DNA of 64,000 bases from NCBI GenBank assembly GCA_002702065.1, contig NZXX01000009.1:744001-808000 (forward strand). Direction: 5' to 3'. The translations under genes and the position numbers were made by a program. Below are positions 33,373 through 41,177 of this stretch, piece by piece. Each line of letters begins with the position of its first letter. Position 1 is the stretch's first letter. Under the pieces are notes generated by a model. The model searched no databases. It had not been told where the DNA came from and saw only the letters and a program-made list of their open reading frames with translations. The DNA is from Anaerolineaceae bacterium. GTDB taxonomy: Bacteria; Chloroflexota; Anaerolineae; Aggregatilineales; Phototrophicaceae.

Positions 33373-34091
33373 AAGATCAAACTGCAATTGTCACCGGAGC
33401 CGGGGCTGATGTTGGGCGAGCTGTTGCGCTCGCCCTGGCTGCCTCTGGTGCCAGAGTCGTCGCCTGCGATATCAACCCGGACCGTGTCGAACAGGTTGCC
33501 GAGGAGATTCGGGCGGCGGGGGGACAGGCGCTGCCCTGGCATGCGGACATCACCAACCGTTTTCAGGTCGGCACGCTTATCGAAACCGCCCGCGATCAGT
33601 TTGGCCGCATCCACATTCTGGTGAACGCAGCAGGGGCCGAGTCGCTGACTGCGCCCATGCTCAAACTGGATGAATGGGACTGGCGCCGCGTGCTGGAAGT
33701 CAACCTGACCGGCGCTTTTTTTTGCAGCCAGTTACTGGGCCGCGTGATGGCGGACGAGGGCGGCGGCGTGATCGTCAACATTGCGTCCACCGCCGGGCAT
33801 CCGAATCCGCTGCCGCAGGGCGTGGGTTATGTCGCCAGTAAAAGCGGGCTGGTCGGCCTGACCAAACAGACCGCGCGCGAACTTGCGCCGCAGCAGGTGC
33901 GGGTGAATGCGGTGTGTCCGGGCAATCTGGAAGACCCTTACGGCGAGTCGGCGCTGCCCGTCACCAATGCCCAGAACCGGCGCGGGACGTTTGATGAGGT
34001 CGCCGGTGTGGTGCTGTTCCTCTGTTCGGACGCCGCCAGCTTTGTCACCGGGCAGGCCATCAACGTGGATGGTGGCGAAAACATGCTCTAG
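33348..34091 (+). CDS. Short-chain dehydrogenase/reductase (SDR)
   Basis: 247 residues. The GTG at 33348 (MAKLQVDLKDQTAIVTGAG) gives the normal SDR start; it overlaps the upstream gene, as often in coupled operons. The Rossmann motif is TGAGADVGRAVALALAASG, NAAG is present (LVNAAGAES), the catalytic Ser region is NIASTAGHP and YxxxK is YVASK. The NAD or NADP preference is suggested as NAD(H) by the acidic residue in ACDINPDRV. The C-terminal INVDGGENML is typical. The substrate is unknown. Confidence 0.92.
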   Translation: MAKLQVDLKDQTAIVTGAGADVGRAVALALAASGARVVACDINPDRVEQVAEEIRAAGGQALPWHADITNRFQVGTLIETARDQFGRIHILVNAAGAESLTAPMLKLDEWDWRRVLEVNLTGAFFCSQLLGRVMADEGGGVIVNIASTAGHPNPLPQGVGYVASKSGLVGLTKQTARELAPQQVRVNAVCPGNLEDPYGESALPVTNAQNRRGTFDEVAGVVLFLCSDAASFVTGQAINVDGGENML

Positions 34092-34192
34092 CGGCACCCC
34101 TGCCAGCATACCCCACCAAATAATAAATACCGTTATCGCCGGAAAAGGGCCGAGGGGCTACAATAAACCGGTCAGGCGATAACAGGATTCTC

Positions 34193-35758
34193 ATGCTCAG
34201 AAACAGGCGCACTATCTTACTGCTGATGACCTTGCTGCTGGTTTCGGTACCCCCGGCGGTGGCCCAGCAGTGCGGCGTTGCCGATGCCATCAATTACCCG
34301 ATTGATACGCAGGTGTTTCAACTGGCGCAGGACTTCGGCGCGCCCAGCCCCCGGCATCAGGGACGCTATCACACCGGCGAAGACTGGGCCGTCAGCAATG
34401 CCGAAAATTATGGCATCGGACTGCCGGTGTATGCGGCAGCAACCGGGCGTATCACCTATTCCGCGCCGACAGGCTGGGGACGTGATGGCGGCGTGGTCAT
34501 CATCGAGCACACCTTCGCCGATGGCAGCCTGCTGTACACGCAGTACGGCCACATGATGGAAACGGACACGATCAGGTTCCGGCCCCAATGGAGCTGTGTC
34601 AACGCTGGTGACGTGATCGGCGCGATTGGCAATGTGCGCCCGGCGCCGCATCTGCATTTTGAAGTGCGCTATCAGGATGGTACATCCCCTGGCCCCGGCT
34701 ATAGCTGGCGCGACCCGTTTACCGAGATCTGGCGGCAGCCCGCCAAAGCCGTCCGCAATCAGCAAGCCTGGCTGCAACCGGCTTTTCGCTGGCGGCTCGA
34801 CCTCGCTGATGAAGCCGGCCCGATTGCCCCACCCCTTGAACTGGATGATCACAGCCTGCTCTATCTCGATGCGGACCGGCTGGGCCGGGTAACACCCGAT
34901 GGCCGGTCGCTCTGGCGCATTAATCTGGAACGTCACGCCGTTGCCATCACCCAGCATGAAGGTCGTCCGCTGCTGACGTATGCCGATGGTTCGATGCAGC
35001 GGGTGAATATCGATGGCACGCTGGCGGAACGCTGGGAAACGGGCGTCACGCTGGGTGAACCGGTCATCGTGCAGGATGATCTGCTGATTTTCCACAATCC
35101 GAATAACACGCTGGTCGCTTTTGGACCGGACCGGCAGACGGTGGCCTGGCAGTTGGCCGATGTGCCACCGGTTGTTCGCGCTGAAGCTAGCGGGCAGGTG
35201 ATCGGCCTGGTGACGCAAACCAACGAATTGTTGAGTGTTTCGCCTCAGGGTGCGCTGCTGGACCGGGCGCAGCTGCGTTCGGCGGCCAGTCTCGACACCG
35301 CGCCGAATGGCGAACTGCGCGCTTACAGCGGGAATGGCCTGTGGGCGATTCTGGCGGATGGTGCGCGCATTGTCGATATGGATGGTGCGCCGCCCGGCGA
35401 TAACAGTGCCGCCGCCCTGTACACGGCGGATGACGAACTGTATCTGTATGATGGTTCGGTGCTGCACGCCTACGATCAGAGCCGCCTGCTCAAATGGCAG
35501 GTGCAGCTGCCCCCGGCTATTGGAGGGCTGACGCAGTTGAACGAGTATGGTTCGGTGCTGCTGCTGACGAGCAATCATGGCAATATCGCGGCGCTGCAAA
35601 AACAGTCGGGCGGTCTGTGTGGCATCACCCAGATTTTCGGCAGTGATCTGGCGCAGCGCTGGCACGCACTGGGTGACGACGGTATGCTGCGGGTGGCTGT
35701 CAGCGACCAGATACTGGGGCTGAACTGGTCAACTTTTCTGGGCGGTTGTGCGGGTTAA
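34193..35758 (+). CDS. Secreted M23 (LytM) peptidase with PQQ-like beta-propeller
   Basis: 521 residues with signal peptide MLRNRRTILLLMTLLLVSVPPAVAQQ. The lysostaphin-type domain (~30-165) has all zinc ligands: HTGEDWA (HxxxD) and HLHFEVR (HxH). The remainder has repeated short strands (LLYLDADRLGRVTPDGRSLWRINL, LLIFHNPNNTLVAFGPDRQTVAWQL), which look like a PQQ/outer-membrane-BamB-like propeller, perhaps binding wall polymers. Probably a murein DD-endopeptidase or endopeptidase regulator outside the membrane. A hairpin follows the stop. Confidence 0.9.
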   Translation: MLRNRRTILLLMTLLLVSVPPAVAQQCGVADAINYPIDTQVFQLAQDFGAPSPRHQGRYHTGEDWAVSNAENYGIGLPVYAAATGRITYSAPTGWGRDGGVVIIEHTFADGSLLYTQYGHMMETDTIRFRPQWSCVNAGDVIGAIGNVRPAPHLHFEVRYQDGTSPGPGYSWRDPFTEIWRQPAKAVRNQQAWLQPAFRWRLDLADEAGPIAPPLELDDHSLLYLDADRLGRVTPDGRSLWRINLERHAVAITQHEGRPLLTYADGSMQRVNIDGTLAERWETGVTLGEPVIVQDDLLIFHNPNNTLVAFGPDRQTVAWQLADVPPVVRAEASGQVIGLVTQTNELLSVSPQGALLDRAQLRSAASLDTAPNGELRAYSGNGLWAILADGARIVDMDGAPPGDNSAAALYTADDELYLYDGSVLHAYDQSRLLKWQVQLPPAIGGLTQLNEYGSVLLLTSNHGNIAALQKQSGGLCGITQIFGSDLAQRWHALGDDGMLRVAVSDQILGLNWSTFLGGCAG

Positions 35759-35763
35759 TGGGT

Positions 35764-35799
35764 CAAACATCGCGCAGCGAATGCGCGATAGACGTTTGC
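35764..35799 (+). terminator. Hairpin after the M23 propeller gene
   Basis: ATCGCGCA (35769-35776) and TGCGCGAT (35782-35789) form a perfect stem with a five-base loop, and CAAAC/GTTTG extend it outward. No T tract follows; it may be an attenuator or RNA-stability element for the next gene. Confidence 0.45.
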
Positions 35800-35850
35800 A
35801 ACGATGCGATGGGATTTGCGCCTGGATTTTTGAAAGAGGAGACAGGATAA

Positions 35851-36663
35851 ATGCCGAATTATATTTGCACCACCTGTGGGGTTCAGTATGCCGAGAGCGA
35901 CGGATATCCGGTCGAGGTTTGCACCATCTGTGCCGATGACCGGCAGTATGTGAGAGCGTCCGGCCAGGGCTGGACCACGCTCGACGAACTGCGCCACAAG
36001 CATCACAACGAGATTCGCACGGTCGAACCCAACCTGACCGGGATCGCCACGGTGCCGGGTTTCACCATCAGCCAGCGCCCGCTGCTCATACAGACAGCCG
36101 AGGGCAATGTGCTGTGGGATTGCATCAGCCTGCTTGACGACGTGACCATCGCGGCGCTGAACGCGCTGGGCGGTGTGGATGCCATCGCCATTTCGCACCC
36201 GCATTTTTATGACACGATGGTCGAATGGAGCCGCGCCTTCCATGACGCGCCGATTTACCTGCACCGCGACAACGAACCCTGGGTGATGCGCCCCGACAAG
36301 AGCATCGTTTACTGGGAGGACGACACCCATACGCTGCTGCCCGGCATCACGCTGATCCGCTGTGGCGGGCATTTCCCCGGTTCGTCGGTGCTGCACTGGG
36401 CGGATGGCGCTGACGGCAAGGGCGTGCTGATGACCGGCGATACCATCATGGTGGTGGCTGATCCACAGTGGGTGACGTTCATGTACAGCTATCCCAACAG
36501 TATTCCGCTGAACAAAGCGGCGGTGCAGCGAATCGCCGACGCTGTGAAACCCTATGCCTTTGACCGTCTGTACAGCGGCTGGTGGGATAAAGTCGTCCCG
36601 CACAATGCCGCCGACGTTGTGCAGCGTTCCGCCGAGCGGTATATCAAAGCTATCAGCGATTAG
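35851..36663 (+). CDS. MBL-fold metallohydrolase with N-terminal zinc ribbon
   Basis: 270 residues. The N-terminal YICTTCGVQYAESDGYPVEVCTICADDRQYV has two CxxC knuckles of a rubredoxin-like zinc ribbon. The rest is a metallo-beta-lactamase fold with SHPHFYDTMVEWSR as the HxHxxxx metal motif (the usual Asp-His is altered to Tyr-Asp), CGGHFPGSS for the third His and MTGDTIMVV for the bridging Asp. The family includes glyoxalase II-like and nucleic-acid-processing enzymes; the substrate is unknown. AAAGAGGAGACAGG upstream supports ATG 35851. Confidence 0.88.
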   Translation: MPNYICTTCGVQYAESDGYPVEVCTICADDRQYVRASGQGWTTLDELRHKHHNEIRTVEPNLTGIATVPGFTISQRPLLIQTAEGNVLWDCISLLDDVTIAALNALGGVDAIAISHPHFYDTMVEWSRAFHDAPIYLHRDNEPWVMRPDKSIVYWEDDTHTLLPGITLIRCGGHFPGSSVLHWADGADGKGVLMTGDTIMVVADPQWVTFMYSYPNSIPLNKAAVQRIADAVKPYAFDRLYSGWWDKVVPHNAADVVQRSAERYIKAISD

Positions 36664-36713
36664 CAGCATAGCTTCAGCTAATATTACCTGAGCTTTCTTC
36701 TGCGTTTTACAAA

Positions 36714-36742
36714 ACGACAGAAATTTATTTTTGTTATATACT
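36714..36742 (+). promoter_or_regulatory. Candidate promoter of the HEPN gene
   Basis: ACGACA (36714-36719) and TATACT (36737-36742) with a 17-bp spacer, 27 bases before ATG 36770. The DNA here is already AT-rich, so the gene probably brought its own promoter. Confidence 0.4.
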
Positions 36743-36769
36743 GTATTAGTTAAATGGAGAAAATGTTAT

Positions 36770-38002
36770 ATGCTGAAATTCGAACTAAACTGTGATAGTG
36801 ATAAAACCTACTCAGGAAGCGGGCAATTGTCATTTAACGGGAGTGAATCTGTAGATTGCCCTCTTAAGATATGCCAAGCTAGCACGGGAACTATTTTTGT
36901 AGACCTAAATCTCACTACACTTGAGTTGCCTAAAGAAATCACGGAGATTGAGTTTGTTGGTAAAACAGTTGATGATGAGACTTTTACTGCCATTGGCTCT
37001 GTTATACAAATAATAGATAAAATCTCTATGCCTGGAGAAACTGCTGTGGACAGAGAATTACTTTTTAGGTCAAGTGGTGAGTTTCATCTAGGTATTGGCA
37101 ATAAAAATTGGCAAGGGCGTGCTACAGCTCATTTTTATGTTACAAATCTTGAATTTGTGGGAATCAACGCCGAAGAAATAGCGCCGGGGCTTCATCAACA
37201 TAATCATATTGTCATCAGTGTTAATGATACAAGCATTATCATAAGACAAGTAAATAACTATGACGAGCGCATAAGCGAAATAAAGGAAACCCATGGAACT
37301 GCTGTTACCGCAGAAATTGTTCTTGAAACTACGCATGAAGCGTTTGTTAAGTCGTTGGAGCTTGTGTCAACCTTGTGTCATTTACTATCAGTTGCGAGAG
37401 GAAAAAGAATAAACTGGATTTATTATGAAGTTTTCATTGATGATCAAAAAGTCTACACAGAACATCAGCCTCGTATTGTAGGCAGATATGAGGGCACAGA
37501 AGTCATTGATAATATGCCACCGCAGAACACAGTTCAGTTTTTGGAGGAGTGTTATTCACATTACGTACGTTTAGACCATGCATTCAAGTTTCAAAATGTT
37601 GCTAATTTTTATACGGCTGTTCGTTCAGGCGGTTTTACGGAAAATCGATGTCTAACTGCATTTGCACTTGCTGAATATTTGGCAAAGAAAACATCGAATC
37701 CACCAAGTAACAAACACAAACGTAATTTTAGGAAGTGGCTTGAAGCAATTGTCATCGAATTTGCTGTGCCTATAACAGGCGCAGAAATAGATAGCTTCGT
37801 CGAACTACGCAATAGTCTTGTTCACGAATTAGAATGGATGCCTTCCGACATAACCGAGCAGTATCAATCAGTCCAACATTTTCTCGATAGATTATTGCTG
37901 AGAATACTTGGATATAAAGGATACTATTTGCCTGCCACAAAATTCCCTCAATGGAGTGGTTGTAACATGTATAAATTAACTCCCACATCCCATACAGAAT
38001 AG
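36770..38002 (+). CDS. HEPN-type putative RNase, AT-rich and probably acquired (defence candidate)
   Basis: 410 residues, no certain named family. GGAGA nine bases upstream sets ATG 36770. The C-terminal ~120 residues are helical and hold the HEPN RNase motif R-x4-H: ELRNSLVHEL with Arg347 (codon 37808) and His352 (codon 37823), with Asn after Arg as in active HEPN proteins. The first ~200 residues are beta-rich (LKFELNCDSDKTYSGSGQLSF). This two-part layout is like ApeA-type HEPN proteins known from phage defence, an inference from architecture only. Base use is strikingly different: 60-base samples at 37201 and 37681 have 15 and 22 G+C, against 39 at 36121 in the next gene. It is a single transcription unit. 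Confidence 0.75.
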   Translation: MLKFELNCDSDKTYSGSGQLSFNGSESVDCPLKICQASTGTIFVDLNLTTLELPKEITEIEFVGKTVDDETFTAIGSVIQIIDKISMPGETAVDRELLFRSSGEFHLGIGNKNWQGRATAHFYVTNLEFVGINAEEIAPGLHQHNHIVISVNDTSIIIRQVNNYDERISEIKETHGTAVTAEIVLETTHEAFVKSLELVSTLCHLLSVARGKRINWIYYEVFIDDQKVYTEHQPRIVGRYEGTEVIDNMPPQNTVQFLEECYSHYVRLDHAFKFQNVANFYTAVRSGGFTENRCLTAFALAEYLAKKTSNPPSNKHKRNFRKWLEAIVIEFAVPITGAEIDSFVELRNSLVHELEWMPSDITEQYQSVQHFLDRLLLRILGYKGYYLPATKFPQWSGCNMYKLTPTSHTE

Positions 38003-38049
38003 ACTTGAGGTATACAATAAACTCAATTACCCGTTGCTGCACAAACTCA

Positions 38050-38559
38050 TCAACTAAAAGTGTTTTCAGCTAACACCAGTTCGAACTGCTGCTCGACGAC
38101 GGTTGTGCCCCAATGATTATCTGCCGCTTCGTGAATCAGCTGGAAGCCGAACTGCTCGTACAAGTGCCGTGCCGCGTCCAGCCCGGCGAAGGTGGTCAGG
38201 TACACCTTCGGGAACTCGGCCTGCTGGCAGAAGCGCACGGCCTCCGTCATCAACCGCCTGCCGAGGCCGCGCCCCTGATACGTCGGGTCGGTGATGAACC
38301 AGCGCAGCCGCGCGCCATCGCGGTGGGCATCACGGCCATCAATAAAAACAGAGCCAACGACCTGTCCGTCGGCCCGCGCAATCCAGGCCCCATCATGTGC
38401 CGGGTCCATCCGGCTGAGGAAGGCGGCCAGCTCCGTAGCCACTTTGGCCTCGAAGTACAGGCCAAACCCCCAGTGCTGGTGATAATAAACGCCGTGCAGT
38501 TCCGTCACCCGCCCAATGACGCCGGGGGTATAACCACCAATTTCGATGCTGCTCGACAT
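38050..38559 (-). CDS. GNAT-family N-acetyltransferase
   Basis: 169 residues from ATG 38559 (MSSSIEIGGYTPG). GYTPGVIGRVTELHGVYYHQHWGFGLYFEAKVATELAAFLSR is the usual opening of the GNAT domain that is fused to MarR in other bacteria; here it stands alone. Motif A is WFITDPTYQGRGLGRRLMTEAVRFCQ. GC content is back to normal, so the HEPN insert ends before it. The Nudix gene lies 11 bases upstream on the same strand. Confidence 0.92.
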   Translation of the reverse strand: MSSSIEIGGYTPGVIGRVTELHGVYYHQHWGFGLYFEAKVATELAAFLSRMDPAHDGAWIARADGQVVGSVFIDGRDAHRDGARLRWFITDPTYQGRGLGRRLMTEAVRFCQQAEFPKVYLTTFAGLDAARHLYEQFGFQLIHEAADNHWGTTVVEQQFELVLAENTFS

Positions 38560-38570
38560 AAGGATGCCCT

Positions 38571-39008
38571 TTATGATGAGTACGGAAGGGGATGCTGCTG
38601 GAAATGGCGTTCGACCTCGGTCAGCAGCGGGTCGATGAGCCAGCGCTGAATATGATGCGGTGGATTCCAGGAAAACCACTCAAAACGCTCGTGTTCGCTG
38701 ACACGAACCACCACGTCATCCGGCACATAACCCAGGAAAATCACGTAGGTCTTGCTGGCGACACCCCCCTTCAGATAGCGGGGCCGTACCGGGTTCTGGG
38801 TGACAAAGCGGAAGGTGTCGTCCAAACGGATATGCGCCGCTGCGATGCCGGTTTCCTCGACGGTTTCGCGCAGAGCGCAGGCGCGTTCATCTTCGATCTT
38901 TCGACAGTGCCCTTTCGGGACATCCCAGCGCCGGGGCTGTCTGAGCAGCAGAAACGACAGGTCTGGCTTTTGACGAAAACAGAGTACGCCGCAGGCTTTG
39001 ATCTCCAA
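38571..39008 (-). CDS. Nudix hydrolase (Ap4A-hydrolase-like)
   Basis: 145 residues. The TTG at 39008 is chosen because AGGAGG ends 7 bases before it; a GTG at 39014 would overlap that SD. The Nudix box is complete: GHCRKIEDERACALRETVEETGI (G-x5-E-x7-RE-x2-EE-x-G). RRWDVPKGHCRKIEDE with PKGH is typical of diadenosine-tetraphosphate hydrolases. It should clean up or regulate nucleotide derivatives. It lies between the P1 peptidase and GNAT genes and is probably co-transcribed with them. Confidence 0.92.
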   Translation of the reverse strand: MEIKACGVLCFRQKPDLSFLLLRQPRRWDVPKGHCRKIEDERACALRETVEETGIAAAHIRLDDTFRFVTQNPVRPRYLKGGVASKTYVIFLGYVPDDVVVRVSEHERFEWFSWNPPHHIQRWLIDPLLTEVERHFQQHPLPYSS

Positions 39009-39037
39009 AAGCACCCCTCCTCATCGCAGGCTGAATT

Positions 39038-40123
39038 TTACAAACGCCCGTACTGCCGCAGCAGGTCGCGCAGGCGGTCGTGTGGCAGGGCATACACCGT
39101 GCGGTTGTCGCGCCCGGTCATGGTTTGCGCCGCCAGCAGTGAATTGAGGATGGCCTCCTCCACACATTCGACCACCGCCAGGAAGAACTCGTCAATTGAG
39201 CGACCATCGTCGGCAAAACGCGGCATCGTCTGGATGACTTCGTCGGGGTAGTGTAACTGCCGGTTGCTGGTCGAAAAGGCAATGACAAAATCCCCACTCT
39301 GGTCGCTGGCAATCGCCCCGGTACGGGCCAGCCCAAAGACGGCACGCTTTGCCAGTCGTTCCAGTTGATGCGGCGCAAAGGGAGCATCGGTTGCCAGCAC
39401 AATCATGATCGAGCCGGGCGAGGTTTGCGGCAGATAGTCCTCGTGCAGCGCCATGCCCACCGGCACACCCATCACCATCAATTCCTCTCGCTTGCCGTGA
39501 TTGGTCTGCACCAGCGCACCGACCGTAAATGCGCTGTCCATCACTTCGCGCGACGCCGTGCCGATGCCGCCTTTGAACTGATAACATGTGGTGCCGGTTC
39601 CCGCGCCGACATTGCCTTCCTCAACCGGGCCATCGCTGGCGGAGTCGATGGCGTGGCGCACGTGTTCCGGCTGAATGTGGTGCCCGCGTGCGTCGTTGAG
39701 TACCGCGTCATTGCACTCACCGATGACACAATTCACGGTGCCGGTGGTCAGGGCAACGTCCGGATTCTGGCGCAGCATATACGTCAGCAAAGCGTCCCCG
39801 GCACGTGCCACGCTTAGGTTACTGGTGAGGACAACCGGCGTTTCCAGCGTGCCGCGCTCGCGGATCTGTTCGAAGCCCATCACCTTGCCGAAGCCGTTGA
39901 TCGAATGTACCGCTGCGGCTACTTTTTCGCGGAAGATATTGCCGCCGTGCGGGACAACGGCTGTGACCCCGGTGCGAACCGGGCCTTCACCTTCGACGAG
40001 TTTGCCGCTGCCGCTGATCAGCGTCGTGTGTCCGACTTTCACGCCGGGGACATCAGTTATGGCGTTGTCCGGGCCAGTGGGCAGTCTTCCGGGGTTTACA
40101 CCAAAATCACGCAGTCGTGCCAT
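39038..40123 (-). CDS. P1 family (S58, DmpA-like) aminopeptidase
   Basis: 361 residues. The opening AITDVPGVKVGHTTLISG and the autocleavage/nucleophile region SPGSIMIVLATDAPFAPHQLERLAKRAVFGLARTG define the DmpA/BapA family, N-terminal nucleophile-type peptidases that self-cleave before the catalytic Ser. GTTCYQFKGGIGTASREV and GVPVG complete the match. Substrates include D-amino acid amides or beta-peptides. It seems cytoplasmic. Confidence 0.93.
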   Translation of the reverse strand: MARLRDFGVNPGRLPTGPDNAITDVPGVKVGHTTLISGSGKLVEGEGPVRTGVTAVVPHGGNIFREKVAAAVHSINGFGKVMGFEQIRERGTLETPVVLTSNLSVARAGDALLTYMLRQNPDVALTTGTVNCVIGECNDAVLNDARGHHIQPEHVRHAIDSASDGPVEEGNVGAGTGTTCYQFKGGIGTASREVMDSAFTVGALVQTNHGKREELMVMGVPVGMALHEDYLPQTSPGSIMIVLATDAPFAPHQLERLAKRAVFGLARTGAIASDQSGDFVIAFSTSNRQLHYPDEVIQTMPRFADDGRSIDEFFLAVVECVEEAILNSLLAAQTMTGRDNRTVYALPHDRLRDLLRQYGRL

Positions 40124-40234
40124 GTGGTATCCTTTTCATGGATGGATGACGCTGATTTTCTCAGCGCATTCTTAGACAATGTTCGCAAGCGTATTCTAAA
40201 ATAAATGACATTGTTTTCAGAACCGAGGTAATCC

Positions 40235-40684
40235 ATGTCCGTACAAGCCAATCCCCAACCCGCACGGCTTGCCCGTAACGCCAGCATCGTCGTGGTTATT
40301 GTCGCTGCGCTGATCGCAGGCTATCTCAGCTATCTTAAAGTTTCCGATACCGCCGCCGTTTGCATTCAGGGCGCGGCGTTCGACTGCGGCACGGTGCTCA
40401 ACAGCGCCTATTCGGAACTGGGCGGCATCCCCATTGCGTGGCTGGGGCTGGCGCTTGATCTGGTGGTGCTGGCGCTGCTGCTGCTGGAAAATCGAACAGC
40501 CTTCCTGCAAGAAAATGGCAGAATGCTGGTGTTCGGCGTGGTGCTGTTCGGCTTTTTATACTCCGTGTATCTGGTTTATTTGCAGGCCGCCGTGCTGCGT
40601 GCTTTTTGCCCCTGGTGTTTGTCTCACGAAGCCTTGATTACCATTCTGTTTGGCCTGACCATCTGGCGGCTGATCAAAGACTGA
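40235..40684 (+). CDS. Vitamin K epoxide reductase (VKOR)-family membrane protein
   Basis: 149 residues, four TM helices. The redox cysteines are all present: Cys43 and Cys51 in the loop (AVCIQGAAFDCGTVLNS), and the active pair Cys125/Cys128 in CPWC; Ser57 of the loop is the conserved quinone-site residue. In bacteria VKOR transfers electrons from DsbA-like proteins to quinone to form disulfides. No DsbA domain is fused or adjacent. A VKGC-like carboxylase lies at 53.7 kb, so a vitamin K-cycle role should also be considered. Its end overlaps the cytochrome gene by 11 bases. Confidence 0.93.
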   Translation: MSVQANPQPARLARNASIVVVIVAALIAGYLSYLKVSDTAAVCIQGAAFDCGTVLNSAYSELGGIPIAWLGLALDLVVLALLLLENRTAFLQENGRMLVFGVVLFGFLYSVYLVYLQAAVLRAFCPWCLSHEALITILFGLTIWRLIKD

Positions 40685-41060
40685 GGACATAGGCGATCAG
40701 ATCGGCAATGTCCTGTGGGCTGAGCATGTCATCATAAGTCGCAGGCATGGCATTGCCATACCCTTCCACAATGTGACGGGCTGGTTCGACAATGCTGTAG
40801 AAAGCGTATTCTCGGGCGGATTGGCCGTCCACGCGGGTTTCTGCGACCGCGCCAAACCCGGCAAGCGCCGGTGATGCGGTTGCGTTTTCCTGATGACAGG
40901 CCATACAGGGTGGTGACGCCGTCTGGTTAAACAGCATTTCGCCCCGGCTGGCGTCGCCATCGGCGGGGAGTTCGTCGTAAGCGATGCTGCTGGGTGGGTT
41001 ATTGTCGCAGGCAGCCAGCAGCAGAATACCCACGATCAACAATGGCATGAGTCGAAGCAC
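40674..41060 (-). CDS. Cytochrome c-type lipoprotein
   Basis: About 128 residues. GTG 41060 (MLRLMPLLIVGILLLAAC) gives a positive n-region and lipobox LLAAC; ATG 41048 is the alternative. A single haem motif CMACH (PPCMACHQE) and a distal Met candidate (GNAMPATYDD) mark a class I cytochrome c. The final LSPQDIADLIAYVLSL is the usual last helix. It would be tethered to the outer face of the membrane, passing electrons in respiration. Convergent overlap with the VKOR gene. Confidence 0.9.
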   Translation of the reverse strand: MLRLMPLLIVGILLLAACDNNPPSSIAYDELPADGDASRGEMLFNQTASPPCMACHQENATASPALAGFGAVAETRVDGQSAREYAFYSIVEPARHIVEGYGNAMPATYDDMLSPQDIADLIAYVLSL

Positions 41061-41128
41061 GCGATAAACCTGTTCGATACGTATCCGATCAACGTACAGT
41101 ATACCGTGATTGTCGTTTTTGTGAGGGT

Positions 41129-41146
41129 GGTTGGGGTACCCTAACC
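41129..41146. promoter_or_regulatory. Near-perfect 18-base palindrome upstream of the cytochrome gene
   Basis: GGTTGGGGTACCCTAACC is complementary to itself at 16 of 18 positions. It lies about 70 bases before the cytochrome start and 32 bases after the PBP stop. It may be an operator or part of a terminator. Confidence 0.35.
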
Positions 41147-41177
41147 AGCGGCACCCCACCTGCGAATCCGTGAAGCG

